Assembly: GCA_022495005.1 (NCBI GenBank)
Contig: JAGYXB010001606.1
Span: 434,001-498,000 of the forward strand
Direction: 5' to 3'
Source of the DNA: Rhyacophila brunnea
Lineage: Eukaryota > Arthropoda > Insecta > Trichoptera > Rhyacophilidae
DNA: 64,000 bases
Position numbers and translations under genes: made by a program. Of the stretch, positions 12,386 through 23,300 are shown in pieces. Position 1 is the first letter of the stretch, and every line of letters begins with the position of its first letter. The notes beneath the pieces are model-generated. The model was not told where the DNA came from. It did no database searches and saw only the letters and a program-made list of their open reading frames with translations.

Positions 12386-12604
12386 CTTCTTCTTGCGACT
12401 ATGTCCGATCCTAATAAGATCATATGGGTCTCCATGAACAGATTTTGTTTTTACGAGAAATGAATGTCAGCCACTTGCTCAACCTATTAGGTCCATACTC
12501 TACATACAAACTGAAAAACAATATGCGTACTTTGCCAGACCCAGGATTTGAACCTGGGACGCACGACGCTATAGGCTGACGCTTGCCGCGCGGCCATCGT
12601 GGCT
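12386..12604 (-). mobile_element. tRNA-derived SINE (SINE-A), near full length
   Basis: On the minus strand the head reads CCACGATGGCCGCGCGGCAAG with a B-box-like GGTTCAAATCC, giving a tRNA-like pol III promoter. The body contains ATAGGTTGAGCAAGTGGCTG, CATTTCTCGTAAAAA and GATCTTATTAGGATCGGACA, and the tail is a GAAGAAGAA run. The same order is seen at 34295-34508, with shorter copies elsewhere in the window. It is mobilised in trans by a LINE and encodes no protein. Confidence 0.85.
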
Positions 12605-13193
12605 TTATCCACAGTACCTAATATCTTAAAAATATTGGTGAAATTATGTAATAACCATACCGTTTTTTTTAATTAATACTTTCTTTAATCAGTTCCTCTT
12701 GTATCTCTCCACGAGCCGATATTTTGCAAAGATGTTCGACAACTGTATTGGCAATAATCATCTGCGGTCTGAACCACATTATCCTTAGGTTAAGCACTCC
12801 TCGCCTTTAGTCACTTGAAGTCTCTCGAAGGAGTCAGACTTAAGCATCTTCACGCGATTTGCAACGTCAAGCATCGCAATGGTGCGTAGTAAATGTTTAG
12901 ATGTACAGTGTTAAATTTAATAACATCACAATTGTTTGTTTTGTTCGTAAAATTAACTTTTAAGTGTAATTGTTTAATATATGTGTAATAATCAAATATA
13001 TTTTTTAACAGTATCTTAATATATACGTGAGGAAATATTGATTAACTACCTTCTTAAACTATTATTAGAAAATATTTACATATAAAATACTTATCTGCTT
13101 TGAAAAACACATCTATAAATAATAACATTCTAAGTGCGAATACGTTCTAATTGTTTTTCATTAGTAATTATCAATATAAACATCTGATAGATC
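12605..13193. other. No recognisable gene
   Basis: AT-rich sequence with a mildly less AT-rich part at 12700-12890. No splice-flanked frame, no RNA motif and no terminal repeat could be supported. Confidence 0.5.
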
Positions 13194-13201
13194 CTTAATA
13201 G

Positions 13202-13585
13202 CAGGAGTTTCCAACCTGGGGTGCACAAACTCCCAGGGTGTGCGAGAAAGGTGTAAAAAATTCTTCGAAGAAAGAATCAAGTTTTCAGTATTAGATTATT
13301 TTGTGAATACTAAAAAACTGAACATTGGAATATAAATAAGAAAATTTTAATTCACAGTTGGTACCCACTTGTAAAAATTGAGTGCTCCCGACTTGGATTG
13401 TGGACTTTTTGGATGGATAAGCCGATAGCACGCAAAAAAGCTTCCGAGTTGAATTATGATCGGATTTTTTTAGCCCAAGGCTGAAAAGGATCTCGATTTT
13501 GATTGTTGTTATTTTTGTAGGGGGTGCGAGATTTGATCAAACAATTCATAGGGGGGCAAAGCACAGAAAAGGTTGGGAACCCATG
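13202..13585. mobile_element. hAT-like MITE
   Basis: The ends CAGGAGTTTCCAACCTGGGG and GGTTGGGAACCCATG are inverted. The flanks CTTAATAG and CATTATAG agree at six of eight positions, suggesting an aged 8-bp target duplication. It is 384 bp with no transposase frame, so it was mobilised in trans. Confidence 0.72.
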
Positions 13586-13966
13586 CATTATAGCCTTTGC
13601 AACTAACTTCCGATTTTAACCCAATTATATAAGTAAATAAAGCTGGATTTGATAGTTACAATAACATCCAGTGAATTAACGACCACATTATGGAAATATA
13701 TTTAAAATGTGGAGATAACTGACTTGTCATTAGTTTTTAATGCTTCGCCTATTTTGTATTTTTGCACCTTTTTGGTGCAACTTCAATCAAATATTTTTCA
13801 TACAATATTTTTTTTTTATAAATTAATTTATTATTTTTGACAAGTATTGTTTAATTCTATCAACTGAGTAACTAGCTTTTATAATATTATTGAGCATTAA
13901 GAATGGTTTTCAAAATTTTATTTTGGTTTGTGCGTTCAACGCATGCGTTTTGTTTACGGTTTAAAA

Positions 13967-14343
13967 CATAGTTTTCCAAACTTTTTTGGCTGACCGCTCT
14001 CTTTTCAAAATTTTCAGTGCTTCCCCCCCCTGCCGGAGTTTTCTTTTATCTGTATCTCAAAGTATATTATTTATACAGCTGCGTGTGTAATTTTTGAATT
14101 TCGAAAAGCTAGTTTCGAAATAAAACAACTGAAATTATTTAGTATAAATTAAATAACAAAGATGAAATTGCACATAAATGCAATATATTGTTCACTTTTA
14201 TAAGAAACTGAATTAGTTGAAATAAAAATAATAACTAATAAAAAGAACGCGCCTAGTGTTGACCTACCAATTCATCTATATATTTATTGATAATTTTTCT
14301 CTCTACTACCTACTCGCGCAAGTTCTCATTTTGGGGAACCATG
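13967..14343. mobile_element. hAT-like MITE, second copy type
   Basis: The ends CATAGTTTTCCAAAC and TTTTGGGGAACCATG are inverted termini of the same general design as the neighbour at 13202-13585. The flanking 8-mers GTTTAAAA (13959-13966) and GTTTGAAC (14344-14351) match at six of eight positions. The 377-bp interior has no coding content. Confidence 0.68.
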
Positions 14344-14351
14344 GTTTGAAC

Positions 14352-15549
14352 GCACCCTTATATTGTATGAGGAAGTAAAATTCAGAGGTTTATTTAAATC
14401 CATTAGAATTTAAATTCAAATTCTATCAAATACCTTCGGTCGATAGTATTCATGTTTAGTTAAATGTTTATTAGCAAACACAATTGCAAACGTTCAACAT
14501 ACCAGCGACTTTAAAATATTTAACTGAATAGATAGAATAAATGAAATTGCTATGGTATTACTATAGCAATGCTATATTATCAAACAAATCATTTTGAAAA
14601 ACGTCAGAGTATAATATATAATATATTATATATACTTATATTAGAAAAAAGCTAGAAGAAGAGGTCAAGTGACACTCGAACCTCACATATTATGTTCACT
14701 GTTCACGGCTGAGCTAGGTAGGCTGTTAACTCAGAGACTGGACCAGTCACCCGAAAAGAGAAAATATGTAATATTTGAAACTCACTTTGTCTACTTACAA
14801 TTTTTCTAGCATTCTTAAATTATTATTAGTATTAAACTGTAAACGTTGATAAATCAGAAATATGGAAGTATATTGAGATAGTTCAACAACGCTATTTAAG
14901 AATATACAAAATATTACATCCGTTTTACATGGCCTCACTCAGGTAGAATATACTAACAATCGAATATACCTGGTAAGCTATAATGTTATGCTGGAGATTC
15001 TGTATATTCATTGGACATGTTCATTAAATTAGTCGAATATTTTCTTTGCTTATTCCGTTCAGCGGATTGAAATCTCGGTTAAGGTGGGTTTGGCCGGCAG
15101 CCAGCGCCGTGTTGCGGCTACGAAACGAAGCTGTGAGTTTGCAATAATATTAATATTTCGCGTTTCTGACCCACCTCGTTAGCAACATAATCGTTCAGTT
15201 TGTGATACTAACATTCCATTTAGTATGCATGTGAAGTTTGAAGTTATAGTGCGCGCCCGCCGTGGTGGTGGAATGTTTGCTTCTGAAAGTGTGGGTATGA
15301 ATTTTATTCTGCTTCTGGAAGAATTACGTGCTTTTTTTCAGTGTGAGTTTAATTCTAGGCATGGTTAACTAATAAGTTGAGCGAATAGCTAACAATCAAT
15401 TCATGTAATAAGAAGTATGTTAAACAACTCCGTCAGCTAAATTAAAAAATTATATAGTGATAAGCTAGGTTTTACATATTTAAGATTCATATATTATTAA
15501 ACCATGGGTCACGTGCTTAAATCCCGCATTTTGGAATATATTGTGGAGT
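14352..15549. other. No recognisable gene
   Basis: The stretch contains short AT-rich inverted sequences such as the CTATGGTATTACTATAG block near 14550. A less AT-rich part at about 15060-15300 has no recognisable frame. No gene or mobile element can be supported. Confidence 0.4.
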
Positions 15550-15736
15550 CTGCCAAAAGTTGATAAGTCTCGAAATTCTGTTATGGAGTAATTGCAATTT
15601 GAAGTTTGACATGCCTTCTAAAATTGGACTATATATCGGATGACCTTGATTTTTTTCTAATATGAATATTATTATAAACACATAATCTGTTGTTAACTCT
15701 AAATACCTATATTATCGACTTACCAACTTTTGGCAG
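15550..15736 (+). mobile_element. MITE family 'CTGCCAAAAGTTG', copy B
   Basis: The left end is CTGCCAAAAGTTGATAAGTC and the right end GACTTACCAACTTTTGGCAG, a near-perfect inverted pair of about 20 bp. The interior TTATGGAGTAATTGCAATTT and CGGATGACCTTGATTTTTTT are shared with copies A, C and D. At 187 bp it is the shortest copy. Confidence 0.8.
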
Positions 15737-15972
15737 CAACCCCACGAATATACACACTATTTATTTCAATGAGTGTTTGAATCTAGAGCATAGATCTATT
15801 AGGTTAAACGAATGCTTATCAACAATTTCTCGAAATAAATATTGCATACAAATAAACAATAGGTAAATAACTCAATTAATTGATCATTAATTCTAAATTT
15901 CAATAATAAAAACCTTGCTTGTTAATTTCTACAAAAATACTGCTCGAAAGTAAAACTAGTCGAAACCATCCA

Positions 15973-16279
15973 GTGGGTCTATTCTATGCTTATCGACCGC
16001 TAAAGTGATAAAGTGATAAATATTATCAAACTTAGGGTAGGTTTGTATCAAAATATTAGCACTTATTGTAACAATTACACGAAGTTGGTTTTTATTGTTG
16101 CAATAAGTGCTATATTTTAACAGCACCTATCTTGCTGCTGTTAAAATATCACACTTATTGCAACAATAAAACCAGCTTCGTGTAATTGTTACAATAAGTG
16201 CTAATATTTTGATACAAACCTACCCTAAGTTTGATACTATTTATCAATTTAGTGTTCGATAAGTATAGAATAGACCCAC
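15973..16279. mobile_element. Long foldback (palindromic) element, 307 bp
   Basis: The left arm starts GTGGGTCTATTCTATGCTTA and the right arm ends with its inverse. The arms stay complementary almost to the centre at about 16125, with only small differences. The matching blocks include TATCAAAATATTAGCACTTA and TTACACGAAG. Such high arm identity implies recent insertion or homogenisation. A clear target duplication is not visible (CAGT occurs on both sides but off by one base). It has no coding capacity; a transcript would fold into long double-stranded RNA. Confidence 0.85.
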
Positions 16280-19200
16280 AGTGGGGTGATTCATAAAGTC
16301 AGAAAACATTCAAATTGAATGAGTAGTAAGATTATAATTACACAGTTCATCACATCACACACCCTCTCCGCGTTGATTGTGTGTTGATATTAATCATAAT
16401 AATATGCAGACCAATCTTTTATAATTATTCAAACATACCGATTGAACAATATTAATTTGACACGTCATGCAAATATAATTTTGATGAAAATGTTTGCAAC
16501 TTCTAAAAGTTACATAATTATGGTTTAAAGAAATGAATATTTATCTCCCATGACCTTCTTGTATACAAAATGAAATAGTACCGAACACAGGTCTATTAGA
16601 TAATACAGTAATATTGTGAATTATATTCTATTGTTTTATTGTATTGTAGTATGTGACTGCTTTATGTTTTTCCATACTTGTTCTCTTTTTAAATTTTGGT
16701 CACTTCTATAAGTATACTTAAGGGGTAACCATGCCATGTGAAGGTCAAAAACCTTTGGGAGTTTAGTCTGAATATTTTGTAGACTTTCTATGAGTGATAT
16801 ATTATAATATGACATTTTAATGAATTGTATTTTTTATCTTATTTTAAATATGATATATTAAATTCATTAATATTATAAAAACGTCGTCATTGAAAATTAG
16901 GAATAAATAAATATTTTTCTAGATAATATTATGTCCAATGTTATAGCAAATTGTTTTTTTTCATTACCTACGTGCACTTTATCTTTAATTTTAATGATAT
17001 ATAACATGATGTAGGTACGTAGTTATGTAAATATATTTGGTAAATTTTACATTGGGGTTTGCAATTAATGTGCTTTATTGAGGAAGTATTTTATTTTGAA
17101 TAATAAAAAGTCGGAATAATAAAAAAGTAGTCGTACCTAATACAATTTATTTTATGTTAAACTCACAAAGTGAACGATTTCGTCAGATTTTCGAATTATT
17201 AACAAGGTGTGGAATACTTTTCCTTGAATTTAGAGAGAGAGGGAGAGGGAGAGTGAAAACAAACAAATAAAATACAAATAAATACATTCAAAGCGCTGAA
17301 ACATTTAATGGCGGTTAACGGTACGTTGATTTCATTCTTCGACTCAAAAGCAAAATTATTTTTATTAAAAATTTTATTCGTCTTTATAGCGTAGAGAAGG
17401 AAGAGATAAATTTAATGAACGGCTATGGCATACGTTTATTCGTGTAGGTAGACCAGTGATCCAGAGCCTTTTTATAAGTCTGCATATACACGACGGGTGG
17501 TGATGGGGTAACTCAACAACTCAGTAATATCACTTAATAATATCACTCTGTTTATTATTTTTTTACGGATACCAAGAAGCAGATTAGCTACACTTAGTTA
17601 ATATAAATATATCTTTTGGCTACCGCATTTCAATGTCATTTATATAGATTGCAGTCTCAAACTCTACTTATCGGAAATCAGTACTTTGCAGTAGCCTTTG
17701 GCACCGAACATTGCCACGTGCTCATACCGCACATATAGATTGTAATGCTTAATACTCTTTACGTAAAACGGGGCAAAATAGCTACACTATAGCGTACTAT
17801 GTCATGGCATATTATGTAGTCGTACAAAAAAGACATTATAACGAGATTCATAAGCAAAAACACAGCATCGATTGAAAACATACTAGTTTTTGCTTATACC
17901 ATATATCAAATGATTCATCCACATTATTGAAAAATTTATTAAGAAAAGTTGAAAAAACGTTAATGTTTTATTATCTCAAAATATGACTTTGGAAAAAAGC
18001 TGCCTTTTTGCTTATGGGGGCAGTATAACTATTAGGATATTAATTTTTTCGCATACTTTATTATTAATTATTTATACAAAATGCCGCGGGTTGTGCACCA
18101 CTAGTGTGGAGTGTACGTAAATAATAAGATTTAACATTCGCAAAACTCAGAAATTTTTGTGTTTTTTTTTTCGTATTATTTTAGAGAATTAAAAATTCTT
18201 GCATAATATTATGTGGAACCACGTGCACAAATTTATACATGTTAGTTCAAGGACCTAATGTTGGCCCCTTCAAAGAAATTTCGGGGTGGGAGAATAAATG
18301 GGTTAACTCAAAATGTAGTACTTTTGTAGCTGCAGAATAATAAGTGATCGAATATCTATTGTTTATAAAAATATCAAATTACTTTGCAGTAATATATTCC
18401 CAATCCATTTCCAGTAAACAGCTCAGCTAGACCAGCAAGTCTATGTCTTAGCTGTCTAGTGTATTAGCTGAATAAACATTTCTCATAGTTTTTTCTTACA
18501 ACTGTAATAACAAATAATATTTCTTTTCGCTACTCAATTTAAAACGCTGATTCCATATTTAGTTTAATATGATTATGTAAAAGAATTTAATGTTAATGAC
18601 CTTTTATTGTATAAATAACGAAGAACAATTTATCTCAATGTCACTCGAATCAGAGTACTTAGCTAGTAACTATCATGTATAATATACTATTGTACCGATA
18701 CGCTGCTAATAAATCTCACCCTGCTACATCGTAGACTTCGTCATTATCATCATCCTCTATCTACACATCGAACACCACACTAAAGTGACCCCAACACTTT
18801 TAATGAGAGCCTTTTAAATGTTTGACATACAAAAAAAATTATAATCTATGGCTATGCTATCCAAGTATGTTTAAAAAGGTATCGACTAGATTTTAGATGC
18901 AGCCTCAGTATATTATAAAGATGAGCTTAAAAAAGATTACTTATAGACTACAACTGAAGTTAACTGCAATTCATTATGCAATATAAATCCATTTGTAGCA
19001 AGCTTATCACGACTATCAGAACGTCCGCTTTTGATATTGATGATCGCGAATTCCACTCCATAAATAATTCAAAATTCTAATACATTTTTGGTTATGTATT
19101 TATGTGTCATCGCAATAGGTTAAACGAATGAGTTGCAATGTTAATTTTATCGTAAATAATGTTTAAAAAAACCTTTTCAGGAGGACATCAAAAACTACTC

Positions 19201-19890
19201 AGGGTTGTAGAGCAGATAAAATAATATTTAATGCATATTTTAAAGTTGTTAATTTTATTCGTTCACATATAGATAATTAAGGCGAATGATCCATTAACCA
19301 GACGAATCGGCTAGCGGAAAATATATACGATGCTTGCAATTTAAGACAATTTACATTTTAAAGTTTTTTTTTTAATAACACTCGTATGTTTGATTAAAAA
19401 ATGTCGAAGATAAACTTGGAATTTAAAATCGTTATAGTTTGTTATATTGTGTACTTTTTATTTTATACAAATATTTTTTTGTTATTAATTCACAGTTTTA
19501 ATATAATAGTTTGTATTCATTTTTAAAAGAAGCATGTTATACGCATTTCTCTTTTTTATTAAAATCGATGTTAAAGAAAAAATATATAAAAATCTAAATA
19601 GCTTATTAAATTTATCCTTTGCAGTGGGCCCATTTAACAATAAACATGCGTAAAAGCATTTTTTTATTACGCGCAGAAATTGACATTGGGCTAATGTAAT
19701 TATTACTGTTAGGCATAAAGCACACCAAAGTGGCGCTCGGTGCGCTCTCTACGATGTAGGCCCCCTCCCACCCGCGCATTACCCTTCGCCTATGTAATAA
19801 GGGGCTCAAAGAGCACTAAATAATTATTATTATCAGCGTCTCTCATAACAAAGCAATAAAAATATTATTAAATTTCTTGGGGCTTGTAAT
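16280..19890. other. Long AT-rich stretch without recognised gene
   Basis: I see a GA-rich microsatellite-like run at about 17232-17254 and otherwise AT-rich sequence with short chance frames. A small part at 19730-19790 is GC-richer but has no motif. No transposon ends were found. Confidence 0.45.
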
Positions 19891-19899
19891 TAATATTCA

Positions 19900-20355
19900 C
19901 GATGACATCATTCTACCAGCGAAATATCGGACACGCAATAACTAAACAAAGAGTTCACTGTTATTAAATAATGCCTTCTCGCCCGTCTATCGACGACGCT
20001 TCCAGGAGCGTGATTTTGTTTGCCGTATTCAATGAATGGACTACGTTGTATTTTCGTTAATTCGTGCCGCTGAGAAGCCACACAACGATGACTCATAGGG
20101 TGGGCTGGCACAATGTGTCGTCAAATCCAGTGTACGTTGGCGTATTTGATTACGTTGTATTTTCGATGATTCACATAGAATATGCGCGAGCGCTCCGCAA
20201 GCCCGCTTTAGTGGATTTTATGCCTTAGGGCTGCTAATAACGACTGAACGCATATTCAATTTGAAGCTTATTGCATTGTTTTCTTTCGCTTGTCGCCCCT
20301 CCGATTACGACTTGTTTCGTATGACAACTATCAAACATCCCGAAAATAATAATAA
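19900..20355 (+). promoter_or_regulatory. Probable troponin C promoter / 5' UTR region
   Basis: This GC-elevated stretch lies just before an ATG directly followed by a splice-donor sequence. The 15-mer TACGTTGTATTTTCG occurs twice (20042-20056 and 20151-20165), 109 bases apart. GCTAATAAC near 20234 resembles a MEF2-type muscle enhancer site. I cannot see a clear TATA box or the transcription start. The link to troponin C depends on the proposed first exon and is therefore inferred. Confidence 0.4.
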
Positions 20356-20358
20356 ATG
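20356..20358 (+). CDS. Troponin C exon 1 (ATG only), proposed
   Basis: The next exon begins in phase 0 without an ATG, so the start must lie upstream. Here AATAAATG is followed at once by GTAAGT, a consensus donor. An exon carrying only the start codon before the first intron is a known arrangement in calmodulin/troponin C family genes. It would give the N-terminus [12 protein letters not shown]. The 3.7-kb first intron and the absence of transcript data keep this tentative; another start exon is possible. Confidence 0.5.
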
Positions 20359-23300
20359 GTAAGTTTATAGTATGTAATATTAACTCAATATATAGTTAAA
20401 TATACAACATTGTAAATTGTGTCATCTGATATCAAAAGTAGAAATATTCCATATTTATTACATGTATATAACATGGTTGAGATATATCTGGGAACAAAAA
20501 ATATCTCTGTTATCTGTTTTTAATAAATGCGTAGGAAATATTATTATTACTTTCTCTCAACAAAATATATTTAAAATCAAACAAGCTTGTACGTAAATAC
20601 AAATAGTGATTTTAAACAGACGTGTTTTGATACAAACTTAATATTATTTTTATTTCAATTACATAATATACAGAGTGACTGGTTCTTGCGTTTAAAAACA
20701 ATAATGCAAATAGTAGAAGTCGAGGTCATTATTTTATTACAAAAAAAAATAGAAACATCATATTATCTCATTAATGGATTACAGATAATACTATTGGTTG
20801 ACACTGTTGACAGTACCTACTTTTATTGGTAGAACTTAAATTAAAATTTTGATTGATATTAGTGTTTTATTATTATATTTGAATGTTTCGACATATTCAG
20901 TCAATACTTATCAAAAATACACAATAATTAACACAAACAAGAAAAAAAATACTACTTTTATAATAAATAAACACAATAAAAATCGTGAAAGTAAAAAAAA
21001 TGTCCAGTCATAAATGAAAACTGCCAACAGTTTATAAGCCGATAATTTAGGTATTTAGAATTAACAACGGATTATGTGTATATTATATATTAATATGTAT
21101 GCTAGAAAAAAAAAAGGTCATCCGATATATAGAACATGTATATAAATAACAAAGAAATTATCATTATGCCTGATTTTATATGGCATGTCAAACATCAACT
21201 TGCAATTACTCCATAAAATGATTCGGAGACCAACTTTTGGCAGTACGTAGTATCTCCACGTTATATATATTGCAATTTTGGTCAACCTATTTAGCAAATT
21301 ATACTGCATTTTTAATGCATATACATTTTGACGTATTATAATATTCCCTACTGCATTGATAACTTAATGACTGAAGATTGTGATCACTCAAGAATTTGTA
21401 CTGCAGAATTCAGGATCAGCCTTATCCACTTTTTATCCACTAGCATTGTGATGTATGCTGGATCCTCGGTTGTATGATGAATTAATTTACTTGATGACTT
21501 CTCCTCGGTTTTTGTAATCTACTTATTTTCCAGGCACATTGCGCAAATAAATTATTGTTAAAAGTGCCCAAAAAATTTAAAATGGTCAGAAATCGGAATC
21601 TAATGGATGTGGGTTTGAGTCCCGGTCTAACGGTATATTATTACCGTATTACGGGTAGCTAATATGATTCAAATATAATATTAATTGGAATTTCAAATTT
21701 GTGAGTTGAAAATTTCGAAAAAAATAGTAATCCTGAAAATAGAAATGAATATTGGTGTAATATACTTTTAAAATAACACTTATATTAATTAATTGTGACT
21801 CTTTTTGTAGAAAATAATTTTTAGTAGGTATTACTTATACTTACAAAATAAATGTATTTACATTAAAGTACCAAACAGCCCTTATTTTATGCTATGTGGC
21901 TTGCTAATCGTTAAAAAAATCACAAAGCGTGCTACACTCGTGTATAAAGCTTTTAAAATGAAATCACCGCCAGTGTTTATTTTGTTAATTATTAATGTGT
22001 AGTGTACACTGCATGAACTCATACTTGTAGAATATTTTATTTTATGCCCGAAACATGTGTTACACCCAATGGTTTCATTCCGTATGCTGTGTGGTTTTAA
22101 ATGAAATTAAAAAATATATATTTTGTTGGCTTTAAACTTTCATTTAAAAATTTTAGGATTTATCATTTGGACCTTTATACTAGCGCAGTGTTTTTCAACC
22201 TTCTTACGAAGTCGGTACATTTTACCCGCTAAAAACTCCCACGCTATACCGAGCATTAATATATTATTACTTTGATAAGACCTTCCCATTAAAATAAAGT
22301 GTGATTCAGACCAAATCAATTTGACCACACACTTTGTGTAGGCCAATTAAATAACGGATGTTCACAGTCCCTAATCTAAAGAGATGACAGAAGTAATAAA
22401 TAATAATATGTAGATAATGAGCTCAGTGATATATTATATTTTTTAGTATCAATGCGAAATTGTGTTATGGAATAATAAATACTATGTTTAGTAATTAATC
22501 TTTTTCATTTATCAATGTAATAATAAAGACTGCGCCAAACTATTGTATCATTATAGCTAACTTCAAACGAGCCGTGACCGGAAAATTGTACGTACGCAGT
22601 TCGCCGTATCACACTGTACAATGAAATGTTTTATCGTAAATAAATGGTCGTATATTAATACCGTCCAACTTCTTTGGTTCGTATAGTACTGAGATAAAAT
22701 TCATTTTTAAATAAAACACGGTTCATGTCGGTTTGCAGAAAGCCAGCGGTATACTGGATTATTTGTTAGGTTTGGTTAGTTTTTCATTTTTTAATTCATA
22801 AATTTTGCCAGAATCGGCTATGAAAATTGAATTATTGTTTTTATTGAATCTAATAAAATTGGAGACCGTATAGTATGCGGTCATCTCTTTCCGATAGAAA
22901 GCTCATGCTGAACTATGCTACGGTGATATGTTTTACGTATAATTTACATGTAATCCAAAGGACCATCAAAACTTTTCAGTAAAAGCAGTAACAAAATGTA
23001 TGTTAACAAATAAATATGTTGTGAGTCCTTTGTCCGGGACTTGATATCCAGGAGGCAAAGGCTGGACCGTCTGTCTGCCGGAGTTCCCGTGATGATTGTT
23101 GATCTCTATAATGCCGTATCATTAATAATTAATATTTTATTAAACTCCCGGTGCAAATAGTGTCAAACAGTATTTTGATATATATATGATATAGCCGCGG
23201 TAGTTGGCGTCCGGCGCTTCCTCCACCTTTGCGTTGCCATATCAATTTACAAAAATATGATAATATAGTATAATCTAACCAGTTAATTGTCATCACGTAT

